From contig NW_006768820.1 in the NCBI RefSeq assembly GCF_000204055.1, positions 228,522-292,521 on the forward strand: a DNA stretch of 64,000 bases. Reading direction: 5' to 3'. This stretch comes from Melampsora larici-populina 98AG31 (taxonomy: Eukaryota > Basidiomycota > Pucciniomycetes > Pucciniales > Melampsoraceae). How positions within the stretch are numbered: position 1 is the stretch's first letter; the number at the start of each line of letters is the position of its first letter. The notes beneath the pieces are model-generated. The model saw nothing but the letters and a program-made list of their open reading frames with translations. It searched no databases and had not been told where the DNA came from. This document shows positions 48,601 to 61,189 of the stretch, piece by piece. A program made the translations under genes and the position numbers.

Positions 48601-49152
48601 TTGGGAGGTCTGACGCGTAAGGAATTCTTACACGAGCTAGGTTAGTAGCGCAGGTGCTGCACTTGCTTTTGAGAAGTCAAAAGTGAGGGCAGCTGCTTTG
48701 GGTGGAACCTAGCGCCTCTCCTTGGGGAAAGAGATTTCTTACAAATCCTTCAAGACTCAACCAAGAAGGGCTGCGTACAAGGGAAAGGGAAAAGAGCCCC
48801 TTCAAACCAAGGGTGGGAGGGTATGCAAAAAGCAGTGGGTTCAAAAAATGGGATTTTCCCGTGTGGAAAGACTTGTCAAAGAGTCCTAGATTGTGGGAAC
48901 AAGACAGGCGGAACTGCAAGAGAATGGGACAAAGTTCCTTGACCTCAAAGAGAGACAGGGAGACAATCTGGAGAGACACCATCTCAATTGTGCCTGGTCA
49001 GTCGAATCAGGGCTGTGCTGACAGAGCTACTTGGCAGGGAACTGTCAAGTAGGGCGTTGAGACTTTCACGTTCTCTGAACTCAGAACAGGGGAGCTTTCC
49101 ATGGTGTGACATGGACTAGGGTGATTCCTAGTCCCGTTGTCACCACCCCACA
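48601..49152. repeat. GC-richer block, possible solo LTR
   Basis: An abrupt rise in GC between AT-rich flanks. On the minus strand it begins TGGGGTGGTGACAACGGGAC and includes a GACTAGG/CCTAGTC hairpin (about 49111-49132), the style of a fungal gypsy LTR start. No 5-bp TSD and no internal domain found, so this is only a candidate. The open frame at 48702-49052 has no recognisable domain. Confidence 0.3.
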
Positions 49153-49596
49153 ATCAAATCAATTTTTTGATATTCCGTTGGATTGATGTATGTAGCAAAG
49201 AACTTTGTTTGACCTTGTGTGAAGAGGTCAAAAAAAACAAGTCTGATGGTATAAATTGAATTCTGTGCTAATTCAAAAGGGGAGAGCCAACAATTTTATT
49301 CAAATAATTTGAATGAATTTGTCAAAAATTAGATACTTGAGAAGAGGATAGCCATGCAACATGATGATTGATATCAAAATGAGCCACACTAATGCTTGAG
49401 CTCAAAGCAAGAGGAATCAAGTTTGGTCATGATTGTCATATTGATTGGTTCAACCAACTTCTTGCCCAGTTTTTGAAAAGATTGAGGATTTTTTTTTTGA
49501 ATACTCCAGGGGGTTTTTCTCCAAAGTCATCAATTATGCAAAGGGCTGTAGAGTTTGTTACCGTGCGTGGCCAAGTTAACAACCGCAAACAAGTGC

Positions 49597-49603
49597 GGAT
49601 GCT
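49597..49603. repeat. Right end of a GAGCATC-type MITE
   Basis: ...GCGGATGCTC followed by TAA is the mirror of the TTA/GAGCATCC left ends at 6.1 and 17.46 kb. No paired left end was found upstream. Confidence 0.35.
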
Positions 49604-49783
49604 CTAAAAAGCATCAATATTCAGGATTTTTTCTATGCATTATCATGGGTTATGCAGCTGCACAGATATGCATTTGCGCGGGTTTGACTGTATATGGCTA
49701 TGCATTCAGAGAGAGTTGACTGTATGCTGAGGAATTGGACTCTGCTGGGCAGAACTCCAATGGGCTTTTCTCGTTACACTCGG

Positions 49784-49989
49784 CACCACCAACATATTTA
49801 CCTCGGATTACAAAATCCGAGGTATCCTCGGATGCAAAACCTCGGACAGAAGCTTCCCGAGGTTTTGATCCGAGGTAATTCTCAGGGCAAAAAAATACCT
49901 CGGGCAAATACCTTGGACAAGGTTTGTCCGAGGATTTGCCTCCGATGATGCCTCGGATTTCTCAACCCGAGGCATCTATGCTGGCAGTG
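49784..49989. mobile_element. CAC...GTG MITE, 206 bp, second copy, upstream of NEO1
   Basis: Same family and same length as 31586-31791 but in reverse orientation: CACCACCAACATATTTACC at the left, GGCATCTATGCTGGCAGTG at the right, with the same CCGAGGT inverted words. Flanks CGG/CGC differ by one base, so the TSD has decayed or the site is different. It ends 166 bp before the NEO1 start codon. Confidence 0.88.
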
Positions 49990-50155
49990 CGCGGACCATG
50001 GCCCGTTGCATAGATAGCCTCGGTGAGCAGATTTCGGGTTAATTAAGACTTCACCCGACTGAAGCGATCTTGAGATTGACCCGATCGTCTCATCTTGAAA
50101 TCTCAACACTTCGCAGACCTATTTCACGCATTCTCCTCTTATTATTGTGAGTTTC

Positions 50156-53100
50156 ATGGCTAGATCCCCATTTTCAGTCAAAGAATCATCACAGGGCATC
50201 AGCCTGAACACGTTCGACACCAATTCATCTGCTTCATCCTCTTCATGCTCCAGATCTTCAACATTACAAGTTCAACCAGACGATCAATCTCGTGCGGGCA
50301 GTGATCTGATGGGATACACTTCAACCCGTCGTCGTTCTGGCTCGGTGGCAGGTCGTGTTCCTGGTCCTTCGGAGCCACGCGGTCGTGCCATTACTTCAAA
50401 AGGAAAACTAAAGGCTCGATCTTCGAACAAAAATGACGAGGGAGATTTGTTGAATTTTCCAGGACCCTCCCCCCGGCCCTTGCACTCAACTCGGAGCAGC
50501 GACGAATATCCGGATTGGCGAGATCATCATGACACGGAGGAAGAAAGCGCTGGACTACTTCCCCATAACGAAAGCGTTCCCAAAACCGCCAAGAAGAGCC
50601 GGGGCCCAGAGGATTGTGCAAAGCGGCGCACTCACGACAAGACGAATTGGATAGAGGCGATCTCGAACGCTGTTAGAGGTTGTAGTCCTGGCGAATCTAG
50701 GACAATTCCAATGAATCCGCCCGGTGAGCTCACTCAATATGCAGATTGGATCCATTTCTACTGGAGCTGACTGGTTGTTACTTCTTGATATCGAAATGCC
50801 TTAGAGGCCTTCAAGTCGAGATTTCCTCCGAACATTGTCAGAAACCAAAAGTACAACTTCATCACATTCGTGCCATTGGTGCTATATGAACAATTCAAAT
50901 TTTTCTTCAACTTGTATTTTCTCGCTGTGGCTATGTCCCAATTTGTACCATCATTGAAGATAGGACTACTTATGACCTACGTTGCACCGCTCGCCTTTGT
51001 TCTCGTAATCACCACTGGGAAGGAAGCGTATGATGACTATCTGAGATATCAAAGAGACTCAATCGCGAATTCCACACGCTACCAAATTCTCGACTGGTCC
51101 TCTCGATCGGCTGTATCATCATCTTCTGCAAACTCGCATCATGCTACTACTCTCAACAATCCCGGGGGTGTCAATCCGGCTGCCACATTCTTACCCATCC
51201 GCACAATCCCTTCATCTAGCATTCGCGTTGGTGACATAGTGTTGCTTGACAAAAACATGCGTGTACCAGCCGATTTAGTACTTCTTCGCACATCCGATTC
51301 TGACTCAGGTTCATGTTTCATCCGCACTGACCAACTGGATGGAGAAACAGATTGGAAGTTGAAAGTGGCCCTCGAACTCACTCAGAATCTACCGAACGGA
51401 GACGCCGACTTGTTACAATTGGATGGCGAATACGACAAAGACAGTTTTCTATCAGATAACATTCACAATCGACCTTCTGGTCTTGGTAAGAAGATCGAAA
51501 TCTTTGCCGATAAACCGAATATGGACATACACACTTTTGTCGGTACCTTGATTGTTCACGACATCACTCAAGATGCGGGAAGTGACGCTTCCCCAAACTC
51601 AAAAGATGCCACCCTAGGAGACAACCTGGACCCTGTACGTGATTCAATAGATGATATCGAAATCAACTCTTTGAACGAAATTCTACCGGCTCTTCATTCA
51701 TCCCCTCCACAAATCACCACTACTAAGTTTCCTATCACCTGTGAGAACATCTTATGGGCAGATACTGTCCTGGCTGCTGGACAAGCCATCGGAATGGTCA
51801 TCTACACCGGTACCGAAACAAGGGCCGTGATGAACACTTCATACCCCAAAACAAAAACAAGCCTTTTGGATCTCGAGATCAATCAGCTGGCCAAGATCTT
51901 GTGCGTGGTGACCTTATCTCTATCGATAGCCTTGGTAGCTTTCAACGGGTTCCGTGGCCCATGGTGGGTATACGTCACCAGATTCTTGATCCTATTCAGC
52001 TCAATCATACCTATTTCGTAAGTCGTGTTCACGCTGGGTCGTGTCATAATTCAAATTGATCATCTTTGACTCGCAATATCACCAGACTGCGGGTGAATTT
52101 GGATATGGGCAAAACTGTTTATGCTCATCAAATTGAATCTGATGCGGAGATACCGGGTACAATAGTACGGACTAGTACCCTTCCTGAGGAGCTAGGTCGA
52201 ATTGAATATCTCCTATCCGACAAAACTGGCACATTGACCCAGAACGGTACGGCTTCTCTCAGTTCGGCCGCGATTGTTTGTTTGCTTCAACTCGTTGACG
52301 CATAAATGTTGACTCTGACGGTTGACATGTGTGACATTACATCTACCTTTTGATGATCAACAAAATATGACCACTGCCGTCTATCTACGGACACAGAAAT
52401 GGAATTGAAGAAGTTACATATGGGGACTATGGCCTACGCTCTTGATACAATGGACGAAGTTGCTCTTCAGTTGGCCACTGCCTTTGGGGCTGATCCTGCG
52501 ATGGTCACTACGCAATCCGGTGGAGGCTCGCTACCTACTGGCGCTAGTTTGGCTTTAAGAGGCAGACGTGATATGACGTCAAGAGTGAGGGACGTTATCC
52601 TTGGATTAGCTCTCTGCCATAACGTGAGCTATCAACTTCTCCAAAATCTCAGTTTGCACTATGAAATTTTCTTGGCAAACCTGCTCATATATCGGGGGCG
52701 CTTGATCTCATAAGGTCACGCCTGTCACCAACGACGACGGATCAGTAACATATCAAGCCTCTTCGCCAGACGAAGTTGCAATTGTTTCTTACACCGAGTC
52801 CGTCGGATTAAAGTTGATCACCAGAGATCGTACTAAAATGACGCTGCAAACCACCGCAGGATCAGTTTTCAAATATGACATTCTAGACATATTTCCTTTT
52901 ACATCAGAGTCGAAACGGATGGGAATTATCATCAAGGACATGCACTCAAATGAAATTGTCTTTTATCAAAAGGGTGCAGATACAATCATGTCAAAAATTG
53001 TGCAGTCTAATGATTGGCTTGAGGAAGAATGTGATAATATGTCTCGGGAAGGACTGCGGACGTTGGTAATGGCTAAGAAGAGGCTGTCCCTTGAGAAGTA

Positions 53101-54833
53101 TCAAAAGTTTGCTCAAAGGTATTTAAACGCACGTGTAAATACTTCGGAAGGTCGAAATGAACTTATTAACCAGGTTGTCAGCGAAGAATTAGAACATGAT
53201 CTTGAATTACTTGGGGTGACTGGAGTCGAAGACAAGCTCCAAGACGATGTGAAGGGAACTTTGGAACTACTTCGCAATGCCGGTCTTAAGATATGGATGT
53301 TGACGGGTGATAAAATCGAGACGGCCACATGCATCGCGATCTCGAGTAAACTTGTCTCGAGAGGACAATATATCCACCAGGTTTCCAAACGTATGCAGTG
53401 ACTCCACTACAATGTGTCCCATGAGGCATGGTACTGATTTTTCCCCAAAATGACCGAGATGTGTAGTCCAATCACCTGATCTCGTGAAACGAGAGTTGGA
53501 ATTTCTTCAACAAAAGCAAGATTGCTGTCTCGTGATCGATGGTGAATCCCTGCAAACCTCGTTAACCTACTTTCAGAACGAGTTCATTGAGGTGGCGACA
53601 AAGCTTCCTGTTGTTGTAGCATGTCGTTGCTCTCCCACGCAGAAAGCAGATATTGCGAAATTAATTCGGTCACGCACTAGGAAACGAGTGTGCTGTATCG
53701 GCGATGGTGGTAACGACGTTAGTATGATTCAAGCTGCAGACGTTGGAATTGGAATCGTTGGCAAGGAAGGGAAACAAGCATCGCTAGCTGCAGATTTTTC
53801 AATCAATCAGTTTAGTTACCTAACCAAGTTATTGGTTTGGCACGGTCGCAACTCTTACAAGCGGTCTGCCAAATTGGCGCAATTCGTGATTCATCGGTGA
53901 TTTTGAGTTCCTCTTCTGTCGGTTTAATCCTCTGGTCGCTGATGAGTGATCACCTTTTCATTTTCGACCAAAGTGGTCTGATCATATCTGTGATTCAAGC
54001 CGTTTTCTCTTCAGTTCTGTACTTTGCCCCAGTTGCTATCTACCAAGGCTGGCTCATGATGGTCAGTATCAGTTCGTAATAGTACTTTACCGAGTCCGAA
54101 GTCTCAATGTGATCCTTCCATATCGCATAGGGGTACGCAACGTGCTACACCATGGCACCTGTCTTTTCCTTAGTACTTGATCGAGACGTGAATGAAGATG
54201 TGGCGTTACTGTATCCAGAATTGTACAAGGAACTCACTAAGGTGAATTATCTGATCTTTTGCACCTGGATTTTACTGACACTTGATGTACATTGAGCCTG
54301 TAGGGTCGCTCGCTGTCGTACAAAAGTTTCTTTACGTATTTCATGTCAGCGGTTTTTCAAGGAGGAGCAATTATGATCCTAAGTTTGGTGATGTTTGAAA
54401 ATGAGTTCATCAATATCGTTGCCATCTCCTTTACGTCATTGATTTTGACCGAGCTCTTGATGGTCGCTTTGGAAATCACGACCTGGTCAGTTTTGCTCTA
54501 CGTACCTTCACTCAAATCCTGCTTATCTTTCCTTGGAACAGGCACCGCTATATGATCGTTGCGGAAGTTACCACTTTGCTATTGTATCTCATCAGTATGG
54601 CGTTCTTACCGGAATACTTTAGTTCGTCCATATTTGAGTCACTCTCCTAGATGGGACCTGTAAACTAGTGTTTGTTTCTGATGTGACTGTTTTACAATAT
54701 CCCAGACCTGTCATTCGTATTAACGGTTTCATTCCTTTGGAGAGTTTCGCTGATCACAGCTGTTAGCTCGGTTCCGCTTTACATTGCTAAAGCTCTTCGT
54801 AGTTATTTCGCACCAGCTTCATATGCCAAGTAA
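50156..54833 (+). CDS. NEO1: P4-type phospholipid-translocating ATPase, Neo1/ATP9 type
   Basis: Flippase that moves aminophospholipids to the cytosolic leaflet in Golgi/endosomal membranes (family knowledge). Eleven exons in phase: 50156-50723, 50805-52017, 52086-52246, 52397-52623, 52715-53390, 53467-53896, 53974-54061, 54131-54241, 54304-54485, 54542-54621 and 54706-54833; about 1287 residues. Ser-rich cytosolic N-terminus, then [12 protein letters not shown] and the first membrane pair; DGETDWKLK in the actuator; PISLRVNLD in TM4 (P4 type); DKTGTLTQN with phospho-acceptor Asp639; [10 protein letters not shown] and KGAD in the nucleotide domain; MLTGDK and [10 protein letters not shown] at the hinge; [27 protein letters not shown] in the TM7-8 region. 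NEO1-type rather than Drs2-type by the TM1-2 and TM4 words. The last codon could alternatively be spliced on at GTAAGT. Confidence 0.95.
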
Positions 54834-56619
54834 GTCAATTCAATCAAGATTTTCTCTGTTGAGGAAGAATTCTAGGAGTAAATGTGCTCTGACCATCGCT
54901 GGTCACTTTTAGACTACGGCATTACTGATGCCACATCACCCTGGCAAGCGGAGCATCTCATACAATATCTTGGTAGTGTTCTTGGGGAACTGCTGAGCTA
55001 CCAGCATTGGTTATGTATCAAATATTTTGGCTTTCTACCTTTCAGCCACATTATTATAGCAATGTAAAATAAATCCTATCAAATATGGTGATACACCTTG
55101 TCGAAGAACTATTTGAACCGCCTCACGTTGAATTTTTACCAAAATAATGTAATGGCCAGATGGTGAAAAGTAGGGATAGAAACACTTGACATTGTCACCC
55201 TAATCTCACCCTCACCTGGCAAAAGATTAATATATGCTTTGCGTCCAAGTATGTGTAATGAGGCTTGTACGTGTAAAGCTGTCATCTGTGATTTATAGTG
55301 ATACAGCCTCCAGCCTCTGGTTGAACAGAGCTGGCCACAAAGGCTCAGGGCTGTGGCATAGCCCTAACTTGTGCTAAGTTGGGGCTTTCCCAAAGCCTCA
55401 AACTTAACCAAGTGCATTGCCATTGGCCTGAAAAATTGGCTGTATTGCTTGAAAATTCACTATCTTGTTTTACTTTTTTCTCTGCTAGATAAACCCAGCT
55501 CAATGCAAAGGAAAAGCGGAATGGCACTTGACCATGACATACGCTCATAAGGGATTCTCAGAATCCTGATAAGAATCAAACAGGGAACAAAACAACAAAT
55601 CTCAGTCTAAATGATCGATAGCAACACTGAAGATGTATGGAGATGAGGTGTCAAGTGTCATGTAATAAAACAGAAAGCTTGAAAGAAAAAAAGGAGAAAG
55701 TTTGCAAAGATGACAAACAAAAGTATATAAAGACAGACACATGGTTTAGGTTAGGTTTAGATGTTGCAAGTAAAAATATGAGAATATTCATTACATGTGT
55801 AACATAAAAGAGTTAAGTATGTGAACAGCATAGTAATAAAACAGCATAAGAAATGTATCAGGTGAATATACTCCAAAAGCTCAAGCTCCAACCACCTCCA
55901 TAGCTGACCAGGAACTCCTGATTCTGGGTGATCTATGATTGGACTTGCTCACCTCTTTCTGAGTAAGGAAATGTTTCAAAGCCTTTATTTCTCAGAAATT
56001 GGTGAGAAACTCCCATCTTGGATCACTCAAAAGTCAGATAGATACAGGATTGCTGGAAGCACTAGCACTTGTAACAGGCTTTGCACAATGACCTTTTTCT
56101 TCTCATTGTGGAATGTTTACTTAGCCACAAAAAAAAGAATGCGATGCAGTGTTTTTGAGCTCAACAAAGCCAACTTCTCAAGCCAAATTTATGGATTATG
56201 GGGAAAGTCCCTTGCTCAAGCCTTGGTTCTTTGGTGAGGGACTTAGTCAAGCTTGGTAAAGCCTGATCAACAACAAACTTCATTTGATGACAAGTCATCT
56301 CCTATGTATGATCATCTGTGGCACCAAAGGTTGTGAGATTTGGTAGAGGCAAACTTCACCACACCACCCATCTATTTGGTATTGATCAACAATGTTACAA
56401 AAATAAATTTGAAACATCCTGCTTCTTTGGAAAAAGTTGTTCAATTCACTTTTCTGATAAGTTGATGGAAAAGATAGTTTTACTTGAGACAAAAGTGGTG
56501 ATATAGGATCCCAGATAGCTGCTAGTAAATGTATCAACAAAGAAGGTATGTTTTCACTTTGATTCTTTTTCATGTAAACAATGACATAGGTACTTTTTGT
56601 GTGCATTTCCTTTGTATAA
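54834..56619. other. AT-rich intergenic DNA, no gene recognised
   Basis: Only short frames without domains. Weak inverted similarity between 55350-55400 and 56190-56260 (CTTGAGCAAGGGACTTTCCCC-like) was too poor to call an element. Confidence 0.45.
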
Positions 56620-57122
56620 TACCTATCAGCCCTGAGTACTAAACCATAGTACCAAAGGCTGACACATAATCATAAGAAAAGTTTCAAAAACAAAAATTTC
56701 AACTCAGTTTCAAGAGTCAAATTAAAAAATGAATTAATATATGTAACATGTGTAGAACTTATGTAAAAGAATATGTACATAAACAGCTTGTATATTTCCT
56801 TACATACATTTCACAACTGGAACATGTACAGTTGACTCTCTGTAAAAGCATAGCTGTATAAGGGCATAATTTGCTTAAGGCATAGATTTTTTTGCCACCA
56901 TTTTTGGCGGCGGCCAAAATTGAGGTTAAAGGCATAAAATCCTCCAACCTCTTAAGGCATAAAATTATGTGCTGAACCCAGGATACTTGAAGGCATAGTT
57001 GCCACATAGGTTTTGGTTTGCAGTCAAGATGTAAAGAGGATATTCCACCTCAAAAGCCGTCTCTGACCCACAATTCCAACAATTCAAAGTTTCAAGCCAC
57101 ATCAGCCTTTATCAAACCCAAA

Positions 57123-59609
57123 ATGAATCACGATGCAGATCAAGAGTTTGGTCTTGACTGGGTTTCCTACATCTACAACAATCCACCACATGTAACATGT
57201 CTTGGGAACATTGTCTACCTGGCAAATTCATCTCTTCCTCCTTTGAAGATAACACTGGATATGCCTAGCAAAGAGATTTTACTCCATCATCTCAAGCGTG
57301 GCTTGCAGCACCTAAAAGAGGAAAACTCAGAGAGGTCTGAAGAGCTTTATGCACGCCAAGCGCGTGGTGAAATGCTCTCACCAGACAACACCAACTGGCT
57401 TGACTTTTCAGGAAATCTAGTTTCTGAGCAACTTGTTGTCAATAACCTTACAACTTTAGCTTAAAACTCTCCTACACGTCTCTCTCAAGATGAGTTTCAA
57501 GCTATCTTTGCACTTAATCAAGGCTACAATACCTACACACTCAAAAAACAAGCTGAAAAAAAAGAAAAAAAAGAAACAACCCTACAATATCCTCAGAAAG
57601 ACTCCAGGACCTCCTCAAAAGCATCTTTGAAGCCTTCAAAAAATTCTAGTGGAAAGAAAACTGTCAGGAAATACAATGAAAAGAAACCTACGTCATCATC
57701 TGAATCTTACTGTGCTGCAACATATGCCACCAAACTCGCAGTTATTGATTGGCACCGTGCACATGATTCTGTTCAGAAAATCACCCTCAAGCATTTTGCT
57801 GAAGTCCAACCCGAGCTTGGCCTCAAGCAGCCACTACTCAGTAAGTGGCTTTCAAGCACAGAAAAAATTCACAGAAAAGCACCAATCAGTGCTCACAAAA
57901 CTCAAAGAGTCCAAAAGGTGAATCATCCCAATATTGAGGAAATGCTTGGATGATGACAGGGGAAGCATTAGGAGCTGGGGTCAATATAACTGGTGATGAG
58001 TTACGAGCTAAGTGGGAAGACTTTGCTTGCTTGAAAGGTATTCCAAGCAATGAGTGGCTTTCCTTGAGTAGTGGTTGGTTGAGACACTTCAAGAACCGTC
58101 ACAACTTACACCTTTTTGAAAAGATGGTGAAGCTGGTCCAGTTGACAAAGCTACTGTTGAAGAGGAAGTTGAGTGAGTTTGAGCAATAACTGATCAATTC
58201 AAGCCATGTGATATCTACAACATGGATGAAACTGGCCTCTTTTATGTGTAAGTCACATCCATCACTGTTTTGTTTTTGAATCTTTCTCATCTATCATGTT
58301 ATTACTCAATAGGATGCCCCCCGATTGCGGTCTAGCAAAGGACGCTGAAAAGGGTGTCAAAGGTGTCAAAGCTCACTTGAAAATTGCTGTTACAACTAAC
58401 GCCAATGGCTCTGATTGATGTCCACTTCTCTTCATTGGAAAGCATCAACACCCTCAACCATTCAAAAGACAGGGTGGACATGAGGCACATAACATTGAAA
58501 ACTACTGGAACAAGAGTTCTTTGATGAACACTACCATCTTTAATGCACACAGGAAACAAGAGACAATTTTCCCGCGGGAAGACCGATTACACATAATGTA
58601 GTTTCTGAGCCATAATGTACAAATAACACAGATATAACACCAAAATAATACATTTTGGCTCATTAACTGAGTCAGATACAATTGGTTTTCCTGCGGGAAA
58701 ATTGTCCCTTGTTTCCTGTGGCATGGATCTCAAAATGGGATGTTTGGCTTGGAGAACAGAAACAAAAAATACTGTTGCTTGTGGACAACTTTACCAGGCA
58801 CACAGTACCAGAGGGATTTCTCAAGAACATCTGCCTTGAAAAATTTTGACCAAACCTTACCTCTCGAGTTCAGCCATGTGATGCTGGGATCATCCGCGCT
58901 CTGAAGGCCCACCATCAAGCAAGATTTATGCATTGTTCAATCCATCTCTTTGCCGGGGTAAAACACAGATTGGATCCTTACAATATCAACATCCTCTCAG
59001 CTATGCGTATGGTCGAGCAAGCTTGGTACTCAGCCTCTGCAGCAACGATCGAGAGCTGCTGGGATCATACTCATGTTGTCAAGTTTGACAATGTTTTGAT
59101 TTTGTGCGTGTGACTTCCTTCTGTTAAACTAACCACATCTTTGAGATTTCAGAGCTTCAGAAAAACCCAAGGAAGAGATTGATGTTGGCCTTCAAACTCT
59201 TCAAGACATCAGAGCTCTGGCAGCATCTCAACAGATTTCAATTGAACATCTACTCAACCCAGCCAATGAGACACCAACCAATAAGACGGTGACTTTGGTT
59301 GAAAAGATTCTTGAAGAGCGACTTGAAGCTGAGGAACTCACCATGGAAACTGATTCAGACAGTGAAACTCCTCCTGAGCCTGCTCCAATGCCTAACAAGG
59401 CTATGAAAGCAGTATCAGTTTCACTCCGTTTGATAGAGGCGGATACATGTGCTGAGCTTGAAGTGTTGGATCATCCTTTACAAAAGTTACAACAATTGAT
59501 TGGAAACAATCTTTTCCACTCTTTCCAAAAACAAACTACCATGACCAACTTTCTCAAGCCAATCTCAAATTCTACTAATGATGATATTTCTCCTTCAAGC
59601 AGTGATTGA
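57123..59609 (+). pseudogene. pogo/Tigger-like DDE transposase, broken
   Basis: Parts in order: an N-terminal extension (57123-57464, TAA, then the same frame), a psq/CENP-B-type HTH (57690-57870), a Tc5-type HTH with GIPSNEWLSLSSGWLRHFKNRHNL (about 58035-58110), and the DDE domain: first Asp in YNMDETGLFY (58218), second in LLLVDNFTRH (after the MITE), third in RVQPCDAGIIRALK (about 58870). Defects: TAA after 57461, a frameshift near 57950, stops at about 58171, 58418 and 58848, and the inserted MITE. A probable intron lies at 58248-58312. The C-terminal part is acidic. Nonfunctional. Confidence 0.85.
58548..58720. mobile_element. CAC...GTG MITE, 173 bp, inside the Tigger transposase
   Basis: Near-perfect TIRs of about 33 bp: CACAGGAAACAAGAGACAAT and its mirror ATTGTCCCTTGTTTCCTGTG, each followed inward by TTCCCGCGGGAA-like sequence. 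GCA flanks both sides (58545-58547, 58721-58723). Removing it with one GCA restores the transposase reading frame across the site, which confirms the borders. Confidence 0.92.
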
Positions 59610-60566
59610 TTACAAGTCATAAAACAAGAACTACATTGCCTTATTCTACAGATTTTTGTGATAAAGTCATTATGAAATCTTTTTTTATCTCATACTGAGT
59701 CCGTTCAGCAGTACATTAGTCATTTTTGTGTCTTCAAATGGCTTGACACGTATATGCATATTTTTATGCCTTTAGAGGGAAATTACGCCTGAGGACATAA
59801 ACCTCTAAAGGCATAAAAAATACCGCCTCCAAACTCTATGCCTTTAGAGGGAGTCAACTGTATGTAACAAAGTAGAAATCTTCATAACTTATATGTAATA
59901 AAACCTAACCTTGCAACTACAATTTGTGCATATAGGATTTTCAAACTTCAGATTATAAAAATTCTGAATATGCAAACTTTGTAATCATCATCACATTACA
60001 ATTTAACAATTCTATTTACCTAATAAATCCTCATCACCAACTAGATTACAACCTTTCAGTAAAGTTCACTTTACTATCTTGTCTGTGATTTTGTTACATT
60101 GTTCTTGTGGTTCTCAATTCCCTCCATTATTGTTACTGCTCTTGAACACAGTATTTTCATAGTTGTTGATTATCATTTGTGGAATCTAGCTATTCACACT
60201 GCAAAAATAATGTAAATCTACAATGTGACAAATGATTGAATTTAATGTACAAAATGATTCATAATGCAGAATTCATGCAGACTTATGTTGAAGTTTTCAT
60301 ATCATTCTGTAAACATTTCACACAATTGACACTTAACTTTATTTTTAATATTTCAATCTTGTTTTTAATCATCTGTACATATGTAATGCTTACATGTTTG
60401 TTTAGGTTTCACACTGTTGTTAACCTATGTATTGGTTTCAGAATATTCATGAAATACCTTGAAGAGCAGCAATCTGAAGTCTCCCTTCTTCATCCAAGAT
60501 ATTCTTCTAACTTCTTGGGTGGAAGGTAAGTTAACTTCTGATCATGGGATTTGATATAGTTCTAGA

Positions 60567-61189
60567 CACTGTGAACATCATTCAACTTCCCCACATTGGA
60601 AGAGGAAAATGATTAATAGTACAGTTTGTCATAAAAAGATCCAATACCGCTCACCTGAGCCTCAACACCCACACTACATATGTGCAGTACACTAAGTAAA
60701 TAGTTTTCTATCATGTACATACAGGTCTGCTCAGTTTTTTGCCCATCAGAATATATAAATCACATGTTATACCACATGTAACTTTTTTGACTTGGAAAAA
60801 ATTGTCCCAAGAATTCACTACATATAATTCTGTAGCTGCTCAGGCAATATTTTTGAAGCTATCTCTTAGTAACAGAAAGGGTATTACATGCAGTTGAGTT
60901 GATGAGATTACACCAAAACATTGAGTCAGTGTATGTAGTCTATCTTTTGAATGCTTTTGTCAATCTGAAAAAAGCTACAGCATGTATTACATATGAATAA
61001 CTCATCCTGCTGAGCAGATAACTGAGCAGAACTGTATGTACATGATAAACACCAATTCACTGAGCCTGCTACACATATGTAGTGTGGGTGTTATGGATCA
61101 GGTGTGGAGTGATAGATCATTTTATGACAAATGATACTCCCAATCATTTTTTCCTGCCCACTTGGGGAAGTTGATTAATGTTTGCAGTG
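60567..61189. mobile_element. CACTG...CAGTG TIR element, 623 bp
   Basis: Long imperfect TIRs of about 110-120 bp beginning CACTGTGAAC and ending GTTTGCAGTG, including CAACTTCCCCA and AACACCCACACTACATATGT. Flanked by AGA on both sides (60564-60566, 61190-61192). No coding capacity. Confidence 0.88.

Larger units (their letters stand above)
56829..59860 (+). mobile_element. Tc1/mariner, pogo/Tigger-like transposon, decayed
   Basis: TIRs CAGTTGACTCTCT and AGAGGGAGTCAACTG; TA on both sides (56827-56828, 59861-59862). Subterminal AGGCATAAA / TTTATGCCT words at both ends. The CAGT start, TA target and CENP-B-type HTH plus DDE transposase fit the pogo/Tigger group. A 173-bp MITE lies within its DDE region. 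Confidence 0.9.

Noticed and set aside
48702..49052. 116-codon frame in the GC-richer block
   Set aside because: No domain; lies within a candidate LTR and is likely chance.
55330..56270. Possible TIR pair with CTTGAGCAAGGGACTTTCCCC-like words
   Set aside because: Match too weak and too gapped to define ends.
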